Assembly (NCBI RefSeq): GCF_002159175.1
Contig: NZ_NFGZ01000009.1
Coordinates: 1-64,000 of the forward strand
Direction: 5' to 3'
DNA: 64,000 nucleotides
DNA from: Flavonifractor sp. An92
Lineage (GTDB): Bacteria > Bacillota > Clostridia > Oscillospirales > Oscillospiraceae
In this document: piece after piece, positions 52,399 through 61,079 of the stretch
Layout of the letters: the number at the start of each line of letters is the position of its first letter
Position numbering within the stretch: the stretch's first letter is position 1
The notes under the pieces: generated by a model
Databases searched by the model: none
What the model was told of the DNA's origin: nothing
Seen by the model: the letters and a program-made list of their open reading frames with translations, nothing else
Program-made: the position numbers and the translations under genes

Positions 52399-54498
52399 AT
52401 GAACGCAACCATATTGCATGAAAGCCGGGGACGTATTCGAATCAGGCTGAAGCAGAATCGCATGACGCTGGAGCAGGCCGACCGGCTGGAACTCTGGCTG
52501 CAGAATAAAGCCTGGGCTCGCCGTGTTACGGTCCACGAGCGGACATGCTGCATCATTTTACAGTACGAAGGAGACCGGCAGGCCGTTCTGGACGATGTCC
52601 GCTGTTTTTCCTGGGAGAAAGCAGAACAGCAAATCTCTCTGCCCGCCCACAGCACCCGGGCGCTTAACCGAGAATTTGAGGAGAAGTTGGTCAGCAAGGT
52701 CATGATGAAGGCGGCCTGCACACTGTTTCTGCCCTCCCCGCTTCGCATTGCCCGGATCGTGTGGCATATGATCCCCTTTGTGCGCCGCGGTCTGCATTGC
52801 CTACTGCGCCGCCGCATCAAGGTGGAGCTGCTGGATGCCCTGTCCATTTCCATCTCCGCCTGCCGTGGGGATTTCGGAACTGCGGGTGCGGTCATGTTCC
52901 TTTTGGAACTTGGAGAGCTTCTGGAGGAGTGGACTCGGAAAAAGTCTGTGGAAGACTTGGCCCGGTGCATGTCGCTGAATGTGGATCGAGTCTGGCTCCG
53001 GACCTCCGAGGGTGAGGTACTGATTCCTATTTCCCAGGTTCAGCCTGGGGATGCAGTAGTCGTGCGGGCCGGCGGAATCGTCCCTGTGGACGGAGTGGTA
53101 CTGGAGGGCGAGATCACCGTTAACCAGGCATCCTTGACTGGTGAATCCATCCCCGTGCCCAAACGTCCCGGCGGAGCGGTCTATGCCGGAACTGTGGTAG
53201 AGGAAGGCGAATGTGTGCTGGAGGTCAAGAAAGCCTCTGGACAGAGCCGATACGACCAGATCGTCCACATGATTGAGCAATCGGAACAGATGAAGTCTGC
53301 CGCTGAGAGCAAGGCTGCCCATCTGGCCGACAAGCTCGTTCCCTATACCTTTGCAGGAAGCCTACTGAGCTTCGTCCTCACCCGCAACGTGGCCAGAGCG
53401 CTTTCCGTGCTGATGGTAGATTTCTCCTGCGCCCTGAAGCTGGCCATGCCGCTGGCAGTGCTCTCGGCTATGCGGGAGGCTGGAGACGCACATATCACCG
53501 TCAAGGGCGGTAAATTCCTGGAGGCAGTGGCCGCAGCCGATACCATCGTTTTTGACAAGACCGGCACCCTGACCCATGCCTGCCCCAAGGTGGCAAAGAT
53601 CATCCCCTTCGGCGGCAAAGACGAACGAGAGATGCTGCGGGTGGCTGCCTGTCTGGAAGAGCATTTTCCCCACTCCATGGCTAACGCTGTGGTCGAGGAG
53701 GCCAGGCAGCAGGGACTAACCCATGATGAGTTCCACTCCAAGGTCGAGTATCTGGTGGCCCACGGCATTGCCAGTACCGTCAACGGGGAGCGGGTGCTCA
53801 TCGGCAGCGCCCACTTTGTATTTGAGGATGAGCACTGCCAGGTCCCCGAAGGTGAGCAGGAACGCTTTGACATGCTCCCGCCGGAGTATTCCCACCTGTA
53901 TCTGGCAGTGGGTGGACAGCTGGCGGCTGTGATCTGTATTTCCGACCCGCTGCGGGAGGAAGCAAAAGATGTGCTCGCCACACTCCGCGCTCTGGGAATT
54001 TCCAACACAGTCATGCTCACCGGAGACAGTCACCGTACCGCTGCAGCCATTGCCGCCCAGGTGGGGGTGGACGATTTCCGTTCGGAGGTGCTCCCGGTAG
54101 ATAAGGCAGACTATGTGGCCCGGCTTCGTCGGGAGGGGCATACCGTTCTGATGGTGGGCGACGGCATCAACGACTCGCCGGCCTTGTCTGAGGCAGATGC
54201 CGGCATTGCTATCAGCGATGGCGCCGCCATCGCCCGGGAGATTGCGGACATCACCATCGCTGCCGATAGCCTTTGGGAGCTGGTGGAACTGCGCCGGATT
54301 GCTATGGCGCTCATGGCCCGCATCCATTCCAACTACCGCTTTGTTATCGGCTTTAACGGCGCTCTGATCGCCCTCGGCGTGGCCGGGATCATTCCTCCCG
54401 CCACCTCTGCCACGCTGCACAATCTTTCCACTTTGGGGGTCAGTTTGAGAAGTATGAGTCCACTTCCCCATCAGAAAGAGAGGAAACAGGTTCTATAA
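52399..54498 (+). CDS. P1B-type metal ATPase with non-canonical SCALKL motif
   Basis: 699 residues, start with GAAGGAGG. N-terminal HMA-like fold (residues 1-75) lacking C-x2-C; the core has T-G-E-S-I-P, D386-K-T-G-T-L-T and G-D-G-I-N-D-S-P. The transmembrane metal motif reads S-C344-A-L-K-L where most P1B pumps have C-P-C, and the last helices hold H-N-L-S-T. So ion choice is not the usual Cu/Zn/Cd; iron or manganese efflux would fit the neighbours. Last gene of a likely four-gene unit. Confidence 0.85.
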   Translation: MNATILHESRGRIRIRLKQNRMTLEQADRLELWLQNKAWARRVTVHERTCCIILQYEGDRQAVLDDVRCFSWEKAEQQISLPAHSTRALNREFEEKLVSKVMMKAACTLFLPSPLRIARIVWHMIPFVRRGLHCLLRRRIKVELLDALSISISACRGDFGTAGAVMFLLELGELLEEWTRKKSVEDLARCMSLNVDRVWLRTSEGEVLIPISQVQPGDAVVVRAGGIVPVDGVVLEGEITVNQASLTGESIPVPKRPGGAVYAGTVVEEGECVLEVKKASGQSRYDQIVHMIEQSEQMKSAAESKAAHLADKLVPYTFAGSLLSFVLTRNVARALSVLMVDFSCALKLAMPLAVLSAMREAGDAHITVKGGKFLEAVAAADTIVFDKTGTLTHACPKVAKIIPFGGKDEREMLRVAACLEEHFPHSMANAVVEEARQQGLTHDEFHSKVEYLVAHGIASTVNGERVLIGSAHFVFEDEHCQVPEGEQERFDMLPPEYSHLYLAVGGQLAAVICISDPLREEAKDVLATLRALGISNTVMLTGDSHRTAAAIAAQVGVDDFRSEVLPVDKADYVARLRREGHTVLMVGDGINDSPALSEADAGIAISDGAAIAREIADITIAADSLWELVELRRIAMALMARIHSNYRFVIGFNGALIALGVAGIIPPATSATLHNLSTLGVSLRSMSPLPHQKERKQVL

Positions 54499-54560
54499 AA
54501 CTACTTGGATCATACTTGGAAATCAGGACGATCCTTTGGAACCTATAAATGCTATAAAAA

Positions 54561-54606
54561 CAGAACTACCTCAGCCGTGCTCTGCGGCTGAGGTAGTTCT
54601 GTTTTT
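54561..54606. terminator. Bidirectional terminator
   Basis: 17-bp perfect arms (CAGAACTACCTCAGCCG), 7-nt loop, T-run on the plus strand; separates convergent operons. Confidence 0.85.
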
Positions 54607-54610
54607 TCTT

Positions 54611-55549
54611 CTAAACTTGTAACTTGTTATCAGCCTTCCAATCGGTTGCTTTGGAAAGTTTTTGGCAGTATAGTCCATAAAATTCATCGTGTGTCAAGGA
54701 TGCAAGCCACTCAGTAGAAGGACAGCAGGCGCTGGGACTCTCCTGCTGGCTTTTTCCCTGGGCGTGCTCGGGATAAACGATCAGATCTCCGTTGGCAGCA
54801 TAAAAGGAGCAAAGCTCCTGACACAAAATCTCTTTCACCATACGGCAGGCAATCGACTGGGGAACAGAAGTGCGGGCACAGAAGTAGGACGGGATCAGAA
54901 CCGGACCTTCCCGTGGAATCTGAAGGAAGGTCTCCTGTCCGTCTGCCCGCAGAGCATATAGAGAAGGCACAAGGGCAGTGGACGCCTGCCCCTGGCGCAC
55001 AGCCTGAAAGGCGCCAATGGGCATATCGGTCACCAGACTGCGCTCCAGCAATGCTTCTGCTGCTTGATGTCCCCATCGTTCCCAAACCGCTTTCACCACC
55101 GTCTTGACCGCCGAGTTGTTGATGCCGCCAAATGCCAGACCGTTCCAGTCAGCCAGGGCAGTATGGCCACAGACCTCCGGTTCCCTGGTATAGTAGACCA
55201 GAGGAATGGACAGGAACGGCAGCAGAAACGGCCCTCGCTCCACAGCATCCAGCATAGGACCGGAACGCAGGGACATCCAGCTTCGCACCGGATAGAGATC
55301 ATCTTTCAGTTTGCAGAAAATGTCTGGATCTTCGAATACCTCCAGATCGGCAGAAACGATGAGGTCGGGAAGAACGGCATCCGGCCGGGCCAGATATTCA
55401 GACATGTGCTCCGGATATCCCAAGCCGAAATAGCGCACTTCCAATTGGATCCCATCGGAGAGCAGTTTCTGCGTCAGCCCATCCAGGAACGCCTTCTCCT
55501 GTCGGTGAAGTACGCAGATATGATTCCAGTAGAGCAAAATATGTGTCAT
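54611..55549 (-). CDS. Substrate-binding-protein-like protein without signal peptide
   Basis: 312 residues. The fold pattern is that of type-2 periplasmic binding proteins (Fe(III)/polyamine type): D-L-I-V-S-A-D-L-E-V, P-F-L-S-I-P-L-V-Y-Y-T, and G-A-F-Q-A-V-R-Q-G-Q-A-S-T-A-L-V-P-S. It starts directly with T-H-I-L-L-Y-W-N and has no signal peptide, lipobox or membrane helix, so it should stay in the cytosol. It overlaps the ABC ATPase gene by 4 nt, and no permease is nearby. Probably a cytosolic metal- or ligand-binding subunit of an unknown ATP-driven complex. Confidence 0.7.
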   Translation of the reverse strand: MTHILLYWNHICVLHRQEKAFLDGLTQKLLSDGIQLEVRYFGLGYPEHMSEYLARPDAVLPDLIVSADLEVFEDPDIFCKLKDDLYPVRSWMSLRSGPMLDAVERGPFLLPFLSIPLVYYTREPEVCGHTALADWNGLAFGGINNSAVKTVVKAVWERWGHQAAEALLERSLVTDMPIGAFQAVRQGQASTALVPSLYALRADGQETFLQIPREGPVLIPSYFCARTSVPQSIACRMVKEILCQELCSFYAANGDLIVYPEHAQGKSQQESPSACCPSTEWLASLTHDEFYGLYCQKLSKATDWKADNKLQV

Positions 55550-56289
55550 GCCAGGAGTTCTCCCTTCCGTAACAACGTCTGATAGCGACGCTGGGTTTGG
55601 TATTCGGCTTCTAATTGCTGATAGAGGGCCGCTTCAGCCGGAGAACGTCCCACCACCGCGGTAATTGCGCCGCCGCCAAGTACGATCCGCCGCTCCGACA
55701 TCAACGCTGTATGGGGGTCATGGGTGACCACCAGAACCAGCTTGTCCTGACGGCGAAGCAAATGCAGCGCCCGCTGCTTGTCGATCCCGGCGTTTTCAAT
55801 CTCGTCAATCAGTACGATGGGGCTGTCACAAACGAGGGCGATATCCCCGATCATCAGGGCCCGGGACTGCCCGCCGCTGAGCTGGTTGAGGCTTTGACCC
55901 AATGTTACGGGTTCCGGCGTGATCTCGTTCACCAATTTCAGAATTTCTTCCGGGGTGATCTCCCGGCTGCGGCAGCGGGCGTGCAGGCGTAAAAAGTCCT
56001 CCACCGTAGTGTCCAGAACAAAGCGCATGTTCTGTCCAAGATGGGCTACCAGCTGACCCGACAGCCTCTGCCGATGACAGCGGGATACGGGCGCTCCATC
56101 CAACAAAATGGTGCGTCCGGTAACCGAGTCTCCCTGGGCCATCTGCTCCACATCTTTGATCAGCCGGGACTTCCCTGACCCAGTGTTCCCCACAATGGTG
56201 TACAGCTGACCACGTTTGAGATGAATGGGCAAAAAGGATTCCACCCTTCCGCCCTTGTCATGCCCCGGCAAAATGGTCAGGCACTCCAT
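55546..56289 (-). CDS. Stand-alone ABC-type ATPase
   Basis: 247 residues. Walker A G-N-T-G-S-G-K-S, signature L-S-G-G-Q-S-R-A, Walker B I-V-L-I-D-E-I-E-N-A-G-I-D, H-loop V-T-H-D-P-H. The D-E-I-E-N-A stretch replaces the usual D-E-P-x-x-x-L-D and recalls non-transport ABC ATPases. It overlaps both neighbours, and no permease is encoded, so a soluble assembly or maturation role is favoured over transport. Confidence 0.78.
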   Translation of the reverse strand: MECLTILPGHDKGGRVESFLPIHLKRGQLYTIVGNTGSGKSRLIKDVEQMAQGDSVTGRTILLDGAPVSRCHRQRLSGQLVAHLGQNMRFVLDTTVEDFLRLHARCRSREITPEEILKLVNEITPEPVTLGQSLNQLSGGQSRALMIGDIALVCDSPIVLIDEIENAGIDKQRALHLLRRQDKLVLVVTHDPHTALMSERRIVLGGGAITAVVGRSPAEAALYQQLEAEYQTQRRYQTLLRKGELLA

Positions 56290-56993
56290 ACCGGCGCCTC
56301 CTTTCCAAAGGCGATCTTACCCACAACGCCCTGCTGGAACGCTCCGCCTACCCGGCGTTCTCCCACACAATAGGAGCATACCCCGCTTGGCATGGTATGC
56401 CGAAGCACATCCTCCCCGGAGCCGCAGTTGGTGGGCTGCTCCAGCAGCCACTGTGCCAGGCGGTCGATGCCATATCCGGCTAAACCATCTACCGGGAACA
56501 ACGCTGCCTTTGGGTTTAGTTCCCCAATTTGCCAGGAAATGATCTCCAGCTCAGCCTGGGAAACCATATCAGTTTTGGTCAGCACCACAAAGTCCGCCTG
56601 CGTGAGCATGGGACCAAGCTGTCCCGGCGCCTTGCAGCTGGCAGTACAGTCCAGGACGCATCCCGCCACCATGTGGATGGTGGCAGGGGAACAGCGATGA
56701 CACAGGCCTGCTGTCTCAATCACTAACGTATCGCAATTCCGGTCATCAGCCCAACCCCACAGCTCAGGCAAATTGGATACAAGGAAGTGATCCGGGCAAA
56801 TATCCCCGCTCAGGCCAGTGACACAGGGTAATCCCAGTTCCTCAAAGACTGCGGCATCTCCGCTTTGCAGGCAGTCGATCTTGCAAACGCAGGGGGTTGC
56901 CCCGCTCTGCTTGAGCAGCGGAAGAAGAGATCGCAAAACAGAGGTCTTCCCTACTGCAGAAGCTCCAGAGAACAAGAAAATGTGATTTGGCAT
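56277..56993 (-). CDS. G3E-type (CobW/HypB-like) GTPase with Cys pairs
   Basis: 238 residues. P-loop G-A-S-A-V-G-K-T-S (residues 10-18), switch-like I-E-T-A-G-L-C-H-R-C, and T-K-T-D in place of N-K-x-D. Cys clusters: C-H-R-C, then C-V-L-D-C-T-A-S-C, and C-S-Y-C near the end, all suited to binding a metal. Members of this class (HypB, UreG, CobW) insert metals into enzymes. First gene of the trio, 25 bp downstream of a weak operator. A metallochaperone role is inference. Confidence 0.75.
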   Translation of the reverse strand: MPNHIFLFSGASAVGKTSVLRSLLPLLKQSGATPCVCKIDCLQSGDAAVFEELGLPCVTGLSGDICPDHFLVSNLPELWGWADDRNCDTLVIETAGLCHRCSPATIHMVAGCVLDCTASCKAPGQLGPMLTQADFVVLTKTDMVSQAELEIISWQIGELNPKAALFPVDGLAGYGIDRLAQWLLEQPTNCGSGEDVLRHTMPSGVCSYCVGERRVGGAFQQGVVGKIAFGKEAPVWSA

Positions 56994-57017
56994 GCGTGTG
57001 CTCCTCTCCAGTCATGC

Positions 57018-57035
57018 AGTTAGCATTAACTTACC
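57018..57035. promoter_or_regulatory. Degenerate DtxR-type operator before the GTPase trio
   Basis: AGTTAG CATTAA CTTACC, two mismatches, same spacing. Too weak to call without the context. Confidence 0.45.
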
Positions 57036-57090
57036 ACCTGACTGTGCCACTTGTCAGTATCAAGTGAGACTGAGAGCGCAGCTTTTTTTC

Positions 57091-57145
57091 TTGACGAAAG
57101 CGATATTTGGCATGTACAATATTATACGGTTAGCGAAAGCTAACC
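57091..57145 (+). promoter_or_regulatory. Promoter and DtxR-type operator of the Crp-ABC module
   Basis: TTGACG (57091), 18 bp, TACAAT (57115), then GGTTAG CGAAAG CTAACC (57128-57145), covering the start region. Confidence 0.75.
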
Positions 57146-57162
57146 CATTGAAATGAGGTGAG

Positions 57163-57837
57163 GTGTTGGAACAAACTGAGCTATCTCACAAGCTGGCACT
57201 TTCTGCTTTTTTGGCAGATGTTACACTGCCTGGGACAAAGGTGTCCACTCAGATTTTCCGGAGCGGACAGATCGTCAGCGACATTCCCCGGGGGATCCCA
57301 TCCATCGGTTTGATCACAAGGGGCAGGATCGAGGTCTATTCCGTAGCATTGGACGGAAAGGATATCCTGCTCAACGAGCTGTCGGCTGGAGAATGCTTTG
57401 GTATCTGCAATCTCCTGACTCAGTGCGAACTGGAGACTGTGCTCAGATGCAGCGTGGAAACGGAAATCCTCTATATTCCCAAAGCTGTACTGCAGGAAGT
57501 CATGGCTGCAAATGGCACACTTGCCCTTCGCTTTGCTGCGGTTTGCAGTGAGAAAATCCAGTTTCTCTTGAAGCGGATCGAGCTACTCACCATGCAGTCC
57601 TGCCGGGGGCGGGTCATCGCCTTTCTCCTTGCCCATAGCAAGGAAGGCGGCGAGGTAATTTTTCGGGGCTCACGGGAGGATCTGGCCCGCCATTTGGGTG
57701 TCAGTCGTGCCGCCCTGTTCCGGGAGCTGGCAGCACTGCAGACCATGGGAGCTATTGAGTCCCACGGGAATCTGTTCCATGTGATTAAGCCGGACCAGCT
57801 GGAAGATCTGCTCTATCATCCATCCAACACCAAATAA
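57163..57837 (+). CDS. Crp/Fnr-family regulator
   Basis: 224 residues from GTG (or TTG one codon later; GAGGTGAG upstream). cNMP-like beta roll (G-L-I-T-R-G-R-I-E-V-Y ... L-S-A-G-E-C-F-G), then HTH S-R-E-D-L-A-R-H-L-G-V-S-R-A-A-L-F-R-E-L. No Fnr Cys cluster at the N-terminus, so cofactor unknown. Directly precedes the lipoprotein SBP gene by 23 nt. Confidence 0.85.
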   Translation: MLEQTELSHKLALSAFLADVTLPGTKVSTQIFRSGQIVSDIPRGIPSIGLITRGRIEVYSVALDGKDILLNELSAGECFGICNLLTQCELETVLRCSVETEILYIPKAVLQEVMAANGTLALRFAAVCSEKIQFLLKRIELLTMQSCRGRVIAFLLAHSKEGGEVIFRGSREDLARHLGVSRAALFRELAALQTMGAIESHGNLFHVIKPDQLEDLLYHPSNTK

Positions 57838-57860
57838 ACCACCCAGAAAGGAATACGATC

Positions 57861-58913
57861 ATGAAAAAGCTCTTGTCTCTCATTTGTTCTCTGTCTCTGT
57901 CTGCGGCGCTTCTTGCTGGCTGCTCCTCCACACCCCAGGAGCCCACCGCCTCTCAGACACCCTCTGATTCGGAAACTCCCACCACCAGTCAATCGGTCAC
58001 GACGGAAGCTGTGGATGTGAAGGTGATGGTCCTCAAGGGTCCTACCGCCATGGGAATGGTGCAGTTCATGAGTGAGACGGATAACGGCTCCATAACCGAC
58101 AACAACTACGACTTTACCATCACAGCCATGACAGATGAGGTCTCTGCGGCCCTTTCCCAGGGTACCACAGACATTGCCGCAGTTCCGGCCAATCTGGCTT
58201 CCGTCCTCTATAACAACACAGAGGGCGGCGTACAGGTTCTGGCAATCAATACGCTTGGTGTGCTGTACATTGTGGAGAGCGGGGATACCGTTCAGTCCAT
58301 GGAAGATCTGCGGGGCAAAACCATCTATGCCAGCGGAAAGGGCGGCACGCCGGAATATGCTTTGAACTATGTGCTGGCCCAGAACGGCATCGATCCCACC
58401 AGTGATGTGACCATCGAGTGGAAAAGCGAACAGGCAGAATGCCTGGCTGCGCTGACCGCTCAGGAGAATGCCATCGCCATGCTGCCCCAGCCCTTTGTTA
58501 CCACCGCCCAGAGCAAAAGCGACAGCATCCGGGTGGCCCTGGATCTGACGGAGGAATGGGACAAGCTGCAGGCGGACAGCGAAACACCCTCTACTCTGGT
58601 CACCGGAGTGGTAGTGGCCCGGGCAGAGTTTGTCCAGGAGCATCCCGAGGCTGTCTCCTCCTTCCTGGATCACTATGCCTCTTCCGTGGAGTTTGTCAAC
58701 TCCAATGTCGCGGATGCCGCACAGCTGGTCGGTTCCTATGACATCGTCACCGCGGAGGTTGCCCAGAAAGCCATTCCCGCCTGCAATATCGTCTTTGTAG
58801 AGGGTGCCGAGATGAAGGACAAGCTGTCCGGCTATCTGACCGTCCTCTTCGACCAGAACGCCAAGTCTGTGGGCGGCGCTTTGCCCGCTGACGACTTCTA
58901 CTACAGCCGCTGA
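57861..58913 (+). CDS. ABC transporter substrate-binding lipoprotein (NrtA/TauA type)
   Basis: 350 residues, lipobox L-A-G-C (about C21), Ser/Thr-rich linker, then a SsuA/TauA-like fold: L-R-G-K-T-I-Y-A-S-G-K-G-G-T-P-E-Y-A and a C-terminal G-G-A-L-P-A-D-D-F-Y-Y. Its paralogue in the mirror module (62499) ends with G-G-K-L-P-D-E-G-L-F-Y. Ligand unknown; iron control of the operon hints at a metal complex or cofactor precursor. Confidence 0.82.
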   Translation: MKKLLSLICSLSLSAALLAGCSSTPQEPTASQTPSDSETPTTSQSVTTEAVDVKVMVLKGPTAMGMVQFMSETDNGSITDNNYDFTITAMTDEVSAALSQGTTDIAAVPANLASVLYNNTEGGVQVLAINTLGVLYIVESGDTVQSMEDLRGKTIYASGKGGTPEYALNYVLAQNGIDPTSDVTIEWKSEQAECLAALTAQENAIAMLPQPFVTTAQSKSDSIRVALDLTEEWDKLQADSETPSTLVTGVVVARAEFVQEHPEAVSSFLDHYASSVEFVNSNVADAAQLVGSYDIVTAEVAQKAIPACNIVFVEGAEMKDKLSGYLTVLFDQNAKSVGGALPADDFYYSR

Positions 58914-58918
58914 GGAAG

Positions 58919-59668
58919 ATGAAACGCACCGGAATACTACGGCCCTGGGCGGTGTTTGTATGGCTTCTGGTCTGGCAGATAGGGGCCATGGCGCTGGATC
59001 AGCAAATCTTACTGGTCTCGCCCATACAGGTTCTGGCCCGGTTGGGGGAGCTGGCCCTTCAGGGGTCGTTCTGGAAGGCTGTGGGATTTTCCATGCTGCG
59101 GATTACCGGCGGCTTTCTTTTAGGGGCAGCAGTGGGTACCGTTCTTGCAGCGTTCTCTGCCAAGCTGCGCCTGGTGGAGGAGCTGCTGGCCCCCCTTCTG
59201 CTGGCCATCAAGTCCATCCCTGTGGCCTCGTTTATCATTCTATCCCTGATCCTGTTTTCTTCCCGCAATCTGTCCATCCTGATCTCGTTTCTGATGGTTC
59301 TGCCGGTGCTGTATTCCGGGGTTCTGGGCGGGATCCGTGCCATGGACAGTCAGATGCTGGAGATGGCACAGTTGTTCCGGATTCCCACGCTCCGGCGGAT
59401 CCGTTATGTGTATCTGCCCCAGGTGCTGCCCTATTTTCAGGCGGCCTGCGCCTCCGCTTTGGGCCTATGCTGGAAGTCGGGAATCGCTGCCGAGGTCATC
59501 GGTATGCCCACAGGCTCCATCGGTGAGCGGCTCCAGCAGGCCAAGGTCTATCTGGATACGCCGGATCTGTTTGCCTGGACACTGGTCATCGTACTGGTAA
59601 GCCTGTTATTTGAGCGGTTCTTTTTGGTAGTGCTGAGACAGGCTGCGCACCACTTGGAGAGGATGTGA
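58919..59668 (+). CDS. ABC transporter permease, BPD (SsuC/TauC) type
   Basis: 249 residues, about six helices. EAA-like loop M-L-E-M-A-Q-L-F-R-I-P-T-L-R-R-I-R-Y-V-Y-L-P-Q-V-L-P. Same length as the permease at 61760. Five nucleotides after the SBP gene. Confidence 0.85.
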   Translation: MKRTGILRPWAVFVWLLVWQIGAMALDQQILLVSPIQVLARLGELALQGSFWKAVGFSMLRITGGFLLGAAVGTVLAAFSAKLRLVEELLAPLLLAIKSIPVASFIILSLILFSSRNLSILISFLMVLPVLYSGVLGGIRAMDSQMLEMAQLFRIPTLRRIRYVYLPQVLPYFQAACASALGLCWKSGIAAEVIGMPTGSIGERLQQAKVYLDTPDLFAWTLVIVLVSLLFERFFLVVLRQAAHHLERM

Positions 59669-59671
59669 GCC

Positions 59672-60253
59672 ATGCAGGATATTGTGATGCATGCGTTATG
59701 CAAGTCTTTTGGGGAAAAATTGGTGTTGCGGAATGTCTCCGGCACACTGGCAGCCGGCCGCATCACCGGGCTGATGGCCCCTTCCGGCGCAGGAAAAACC
59801 ACCCTGCTGCGCATCCTCATGGGACTGGAGCAGACGGACAGTGGCCGGATCGACGGCCTGGATGGTCTCCGCCTCAGCGCAGTATTCCAGGAAGATCGTC
59901 TGTGTGACCAACTGGACGGCGTTTCCAACCTCCGCTTGGTAACACCGTCCCTGAGCCGCACAGAAGCCAGAAACGCTTTAGAGGCGGTGGGACTTGCCGA
60001 CTGCATCGGTCAGCCCACCCGGGAGCTTTCCGGAGGACAGCGGCGCAGAGTGGCGATTCTCCGTGGTCTGCTGGCTGACTATGACCTCCTGATCCTGGAT
60101 GAGCCTTTCAAGGGTTTGGACCGGGAGACCAAGCAGCTGGTGATAGAGGATACTCAACGCCGATGCATGGGAAAAACCGTGCTGCTTGTCACCCATGATC
60201 CCACAGAGCTGGATGCGCTGGGTGTGACCGAATTGCTGACTGGATTGGAATAA
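59672..60253 (+). CDS. ABC transporter ATPase, short form
   Basis: 193 residues, shorter than the 220-260 usual: Walker A A-P-S-G-A-G-K-T-T (A instead of G first), signature L-S-G-G-Q-R-R-R, Walker B L-L-I-L-D-E-P-F-K-G-L-D. The C-terminal end after the H-loop is trimmed. Last gene of the plus-strand module. Confidence 0.85.
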   Translation: MQDIVMHALCKSFGEKLVLRNVSGTLAAGRITGLMAPSGAGKTTLLRILMGLEQTDSGRIDGLDGLRLSAVFQEDRLCDQLDGVSNLRLVTPSLSRTEARNALEAVGLADCIGQPTRELSGGQRRRVAILRGLLADYDLLILDEPFKGLDRETKQLVIEDTQRRCMGKTVLLVTHDPTELDALGVTELLTGLE

Positions 60254-60256
60254 AAA

Positions 60257-60303
60257 ACGGGCTCCATAGAAGCGTTTTGGCTTCTATGGAGCCCGTTCTT
60301 TTT
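60257..60303. terminator. Terminator between the mirror modules
   Basis: 17-bp arms (ACGGGCTCCATAGAAGC), 6-nt loop, T-run on the plus strand; the convergent point. Confidence 0.85.
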
Positions 60304-60306
60304 CTG

Positions 60307-60651
60307 TCAGCAGGACGGGGTCTTCACGACCACCAGGTACATCTTGAACGCTGTCACCGCCTGTACCGCGTGAGGGATGCCGGCGGGCATGATAATGGCT
60401 TCTCCTGCGTTCAGGGTGTGGGGAACACCGTCAATGGTAATCTGTGCCGTCCCTTCCAAAATGGTCGCCATAGCGTCTCCGGGAGCAGCGTGGGTGCTGA
60501 TGGCCTCACCCGCATCAAAGGCAAACAGGGTGATCCCCGCACCGGCCTGTTGGGCCAGGGTCAGGCTGACAACTTTACCCGCTTCATATTCCACTTGCCC
60601 CTTCAAGGCAAAGGGCTGCGCATGAGGGACATTCTTAATCAGGGTTTCCAT
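60307..60651 (-). CDS. Cupin-domain protein
   Basis: 114 residues: G-E-A-I-S-T-H-A-A-P-G-D-A-M and G-E-A-I-I-M-P-A-G-I-P-H cupin motifs, His retained. Small single-domain cupin, second of two tail genes of the ABC operon from 63518. Ligand unknown; may bind metal. Confidence 0.8.
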   Translation of the reverse strand: METLIKNVPHAQPFALKGQVEYEAGKVVSLTLAQQAGAGITLFAFDAGEAISTHAAPGDAMATILEGTAQITIDGVPHTLNAGEAIIMPAGIPHAVQAVTAFKMYLVVVKTPSC

Positions 60652-60671
60652 GAGTCATTCCTCCTAAATCA

Positions 60672-61001
60672 TTATGAAAGCGTGATCTGCAGCAGCTTGC
60701 AGCCATCCGGAGCAACTACTGCGTGGGGCGTATGGGCGGGAACAGCCAGACAATCGCCCGTTTGAAGACTGCGGCTGTCCTCCCCCGCAGAGACATCAAG
60801 CGCCCCCTCCAGAATGTAGTAGAGGGTATCGCCAAAATAGCATTCCTCACTGATACTCTCCCCGTCGCCAAAGGCCAAAAGAGTCATTTGGCAGTGTTCC
60901 TGCCGGCTCATGGCCATACTGACCACGCGGCCAGGTTGAATCTGAATCAGCTGGGTGAGCTGCTGGGGCTGCTGTGTGGGCAGGTTGCGTAAAAAGTCCA
61001 T
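60672..61001 (-). CDS. Cupin-domain protein, divergent
   Basis: 109 residues, cupin pattern G-E-S-I-S-E-E-C-Y-F-G-D-T and G-D-C-L-A-V-P-A-H-T-P-H. The first metal His is replaced by Glu/Cys positions. Between the ATPase and the other cupin, probably same transcript. Confidence 0.75.
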   Translation of the reverse strand: MDFLRNLPTQQPQQLTQLIQIQPGRVVSMAMSRQEHCQMTLLAFGDGESISEECYFGDTLYYILEGALDVSAGEDSRSLQTGDCLAVPAHTPHAVVAPDGCKLLQITLS

Positions 61002-61079
61002 TGCTCATACCTCCATGGGTCGTTTTATCCATATGATACCCCAGGAAACGGGATCATTCCATTGCCACAGCAACAACGA

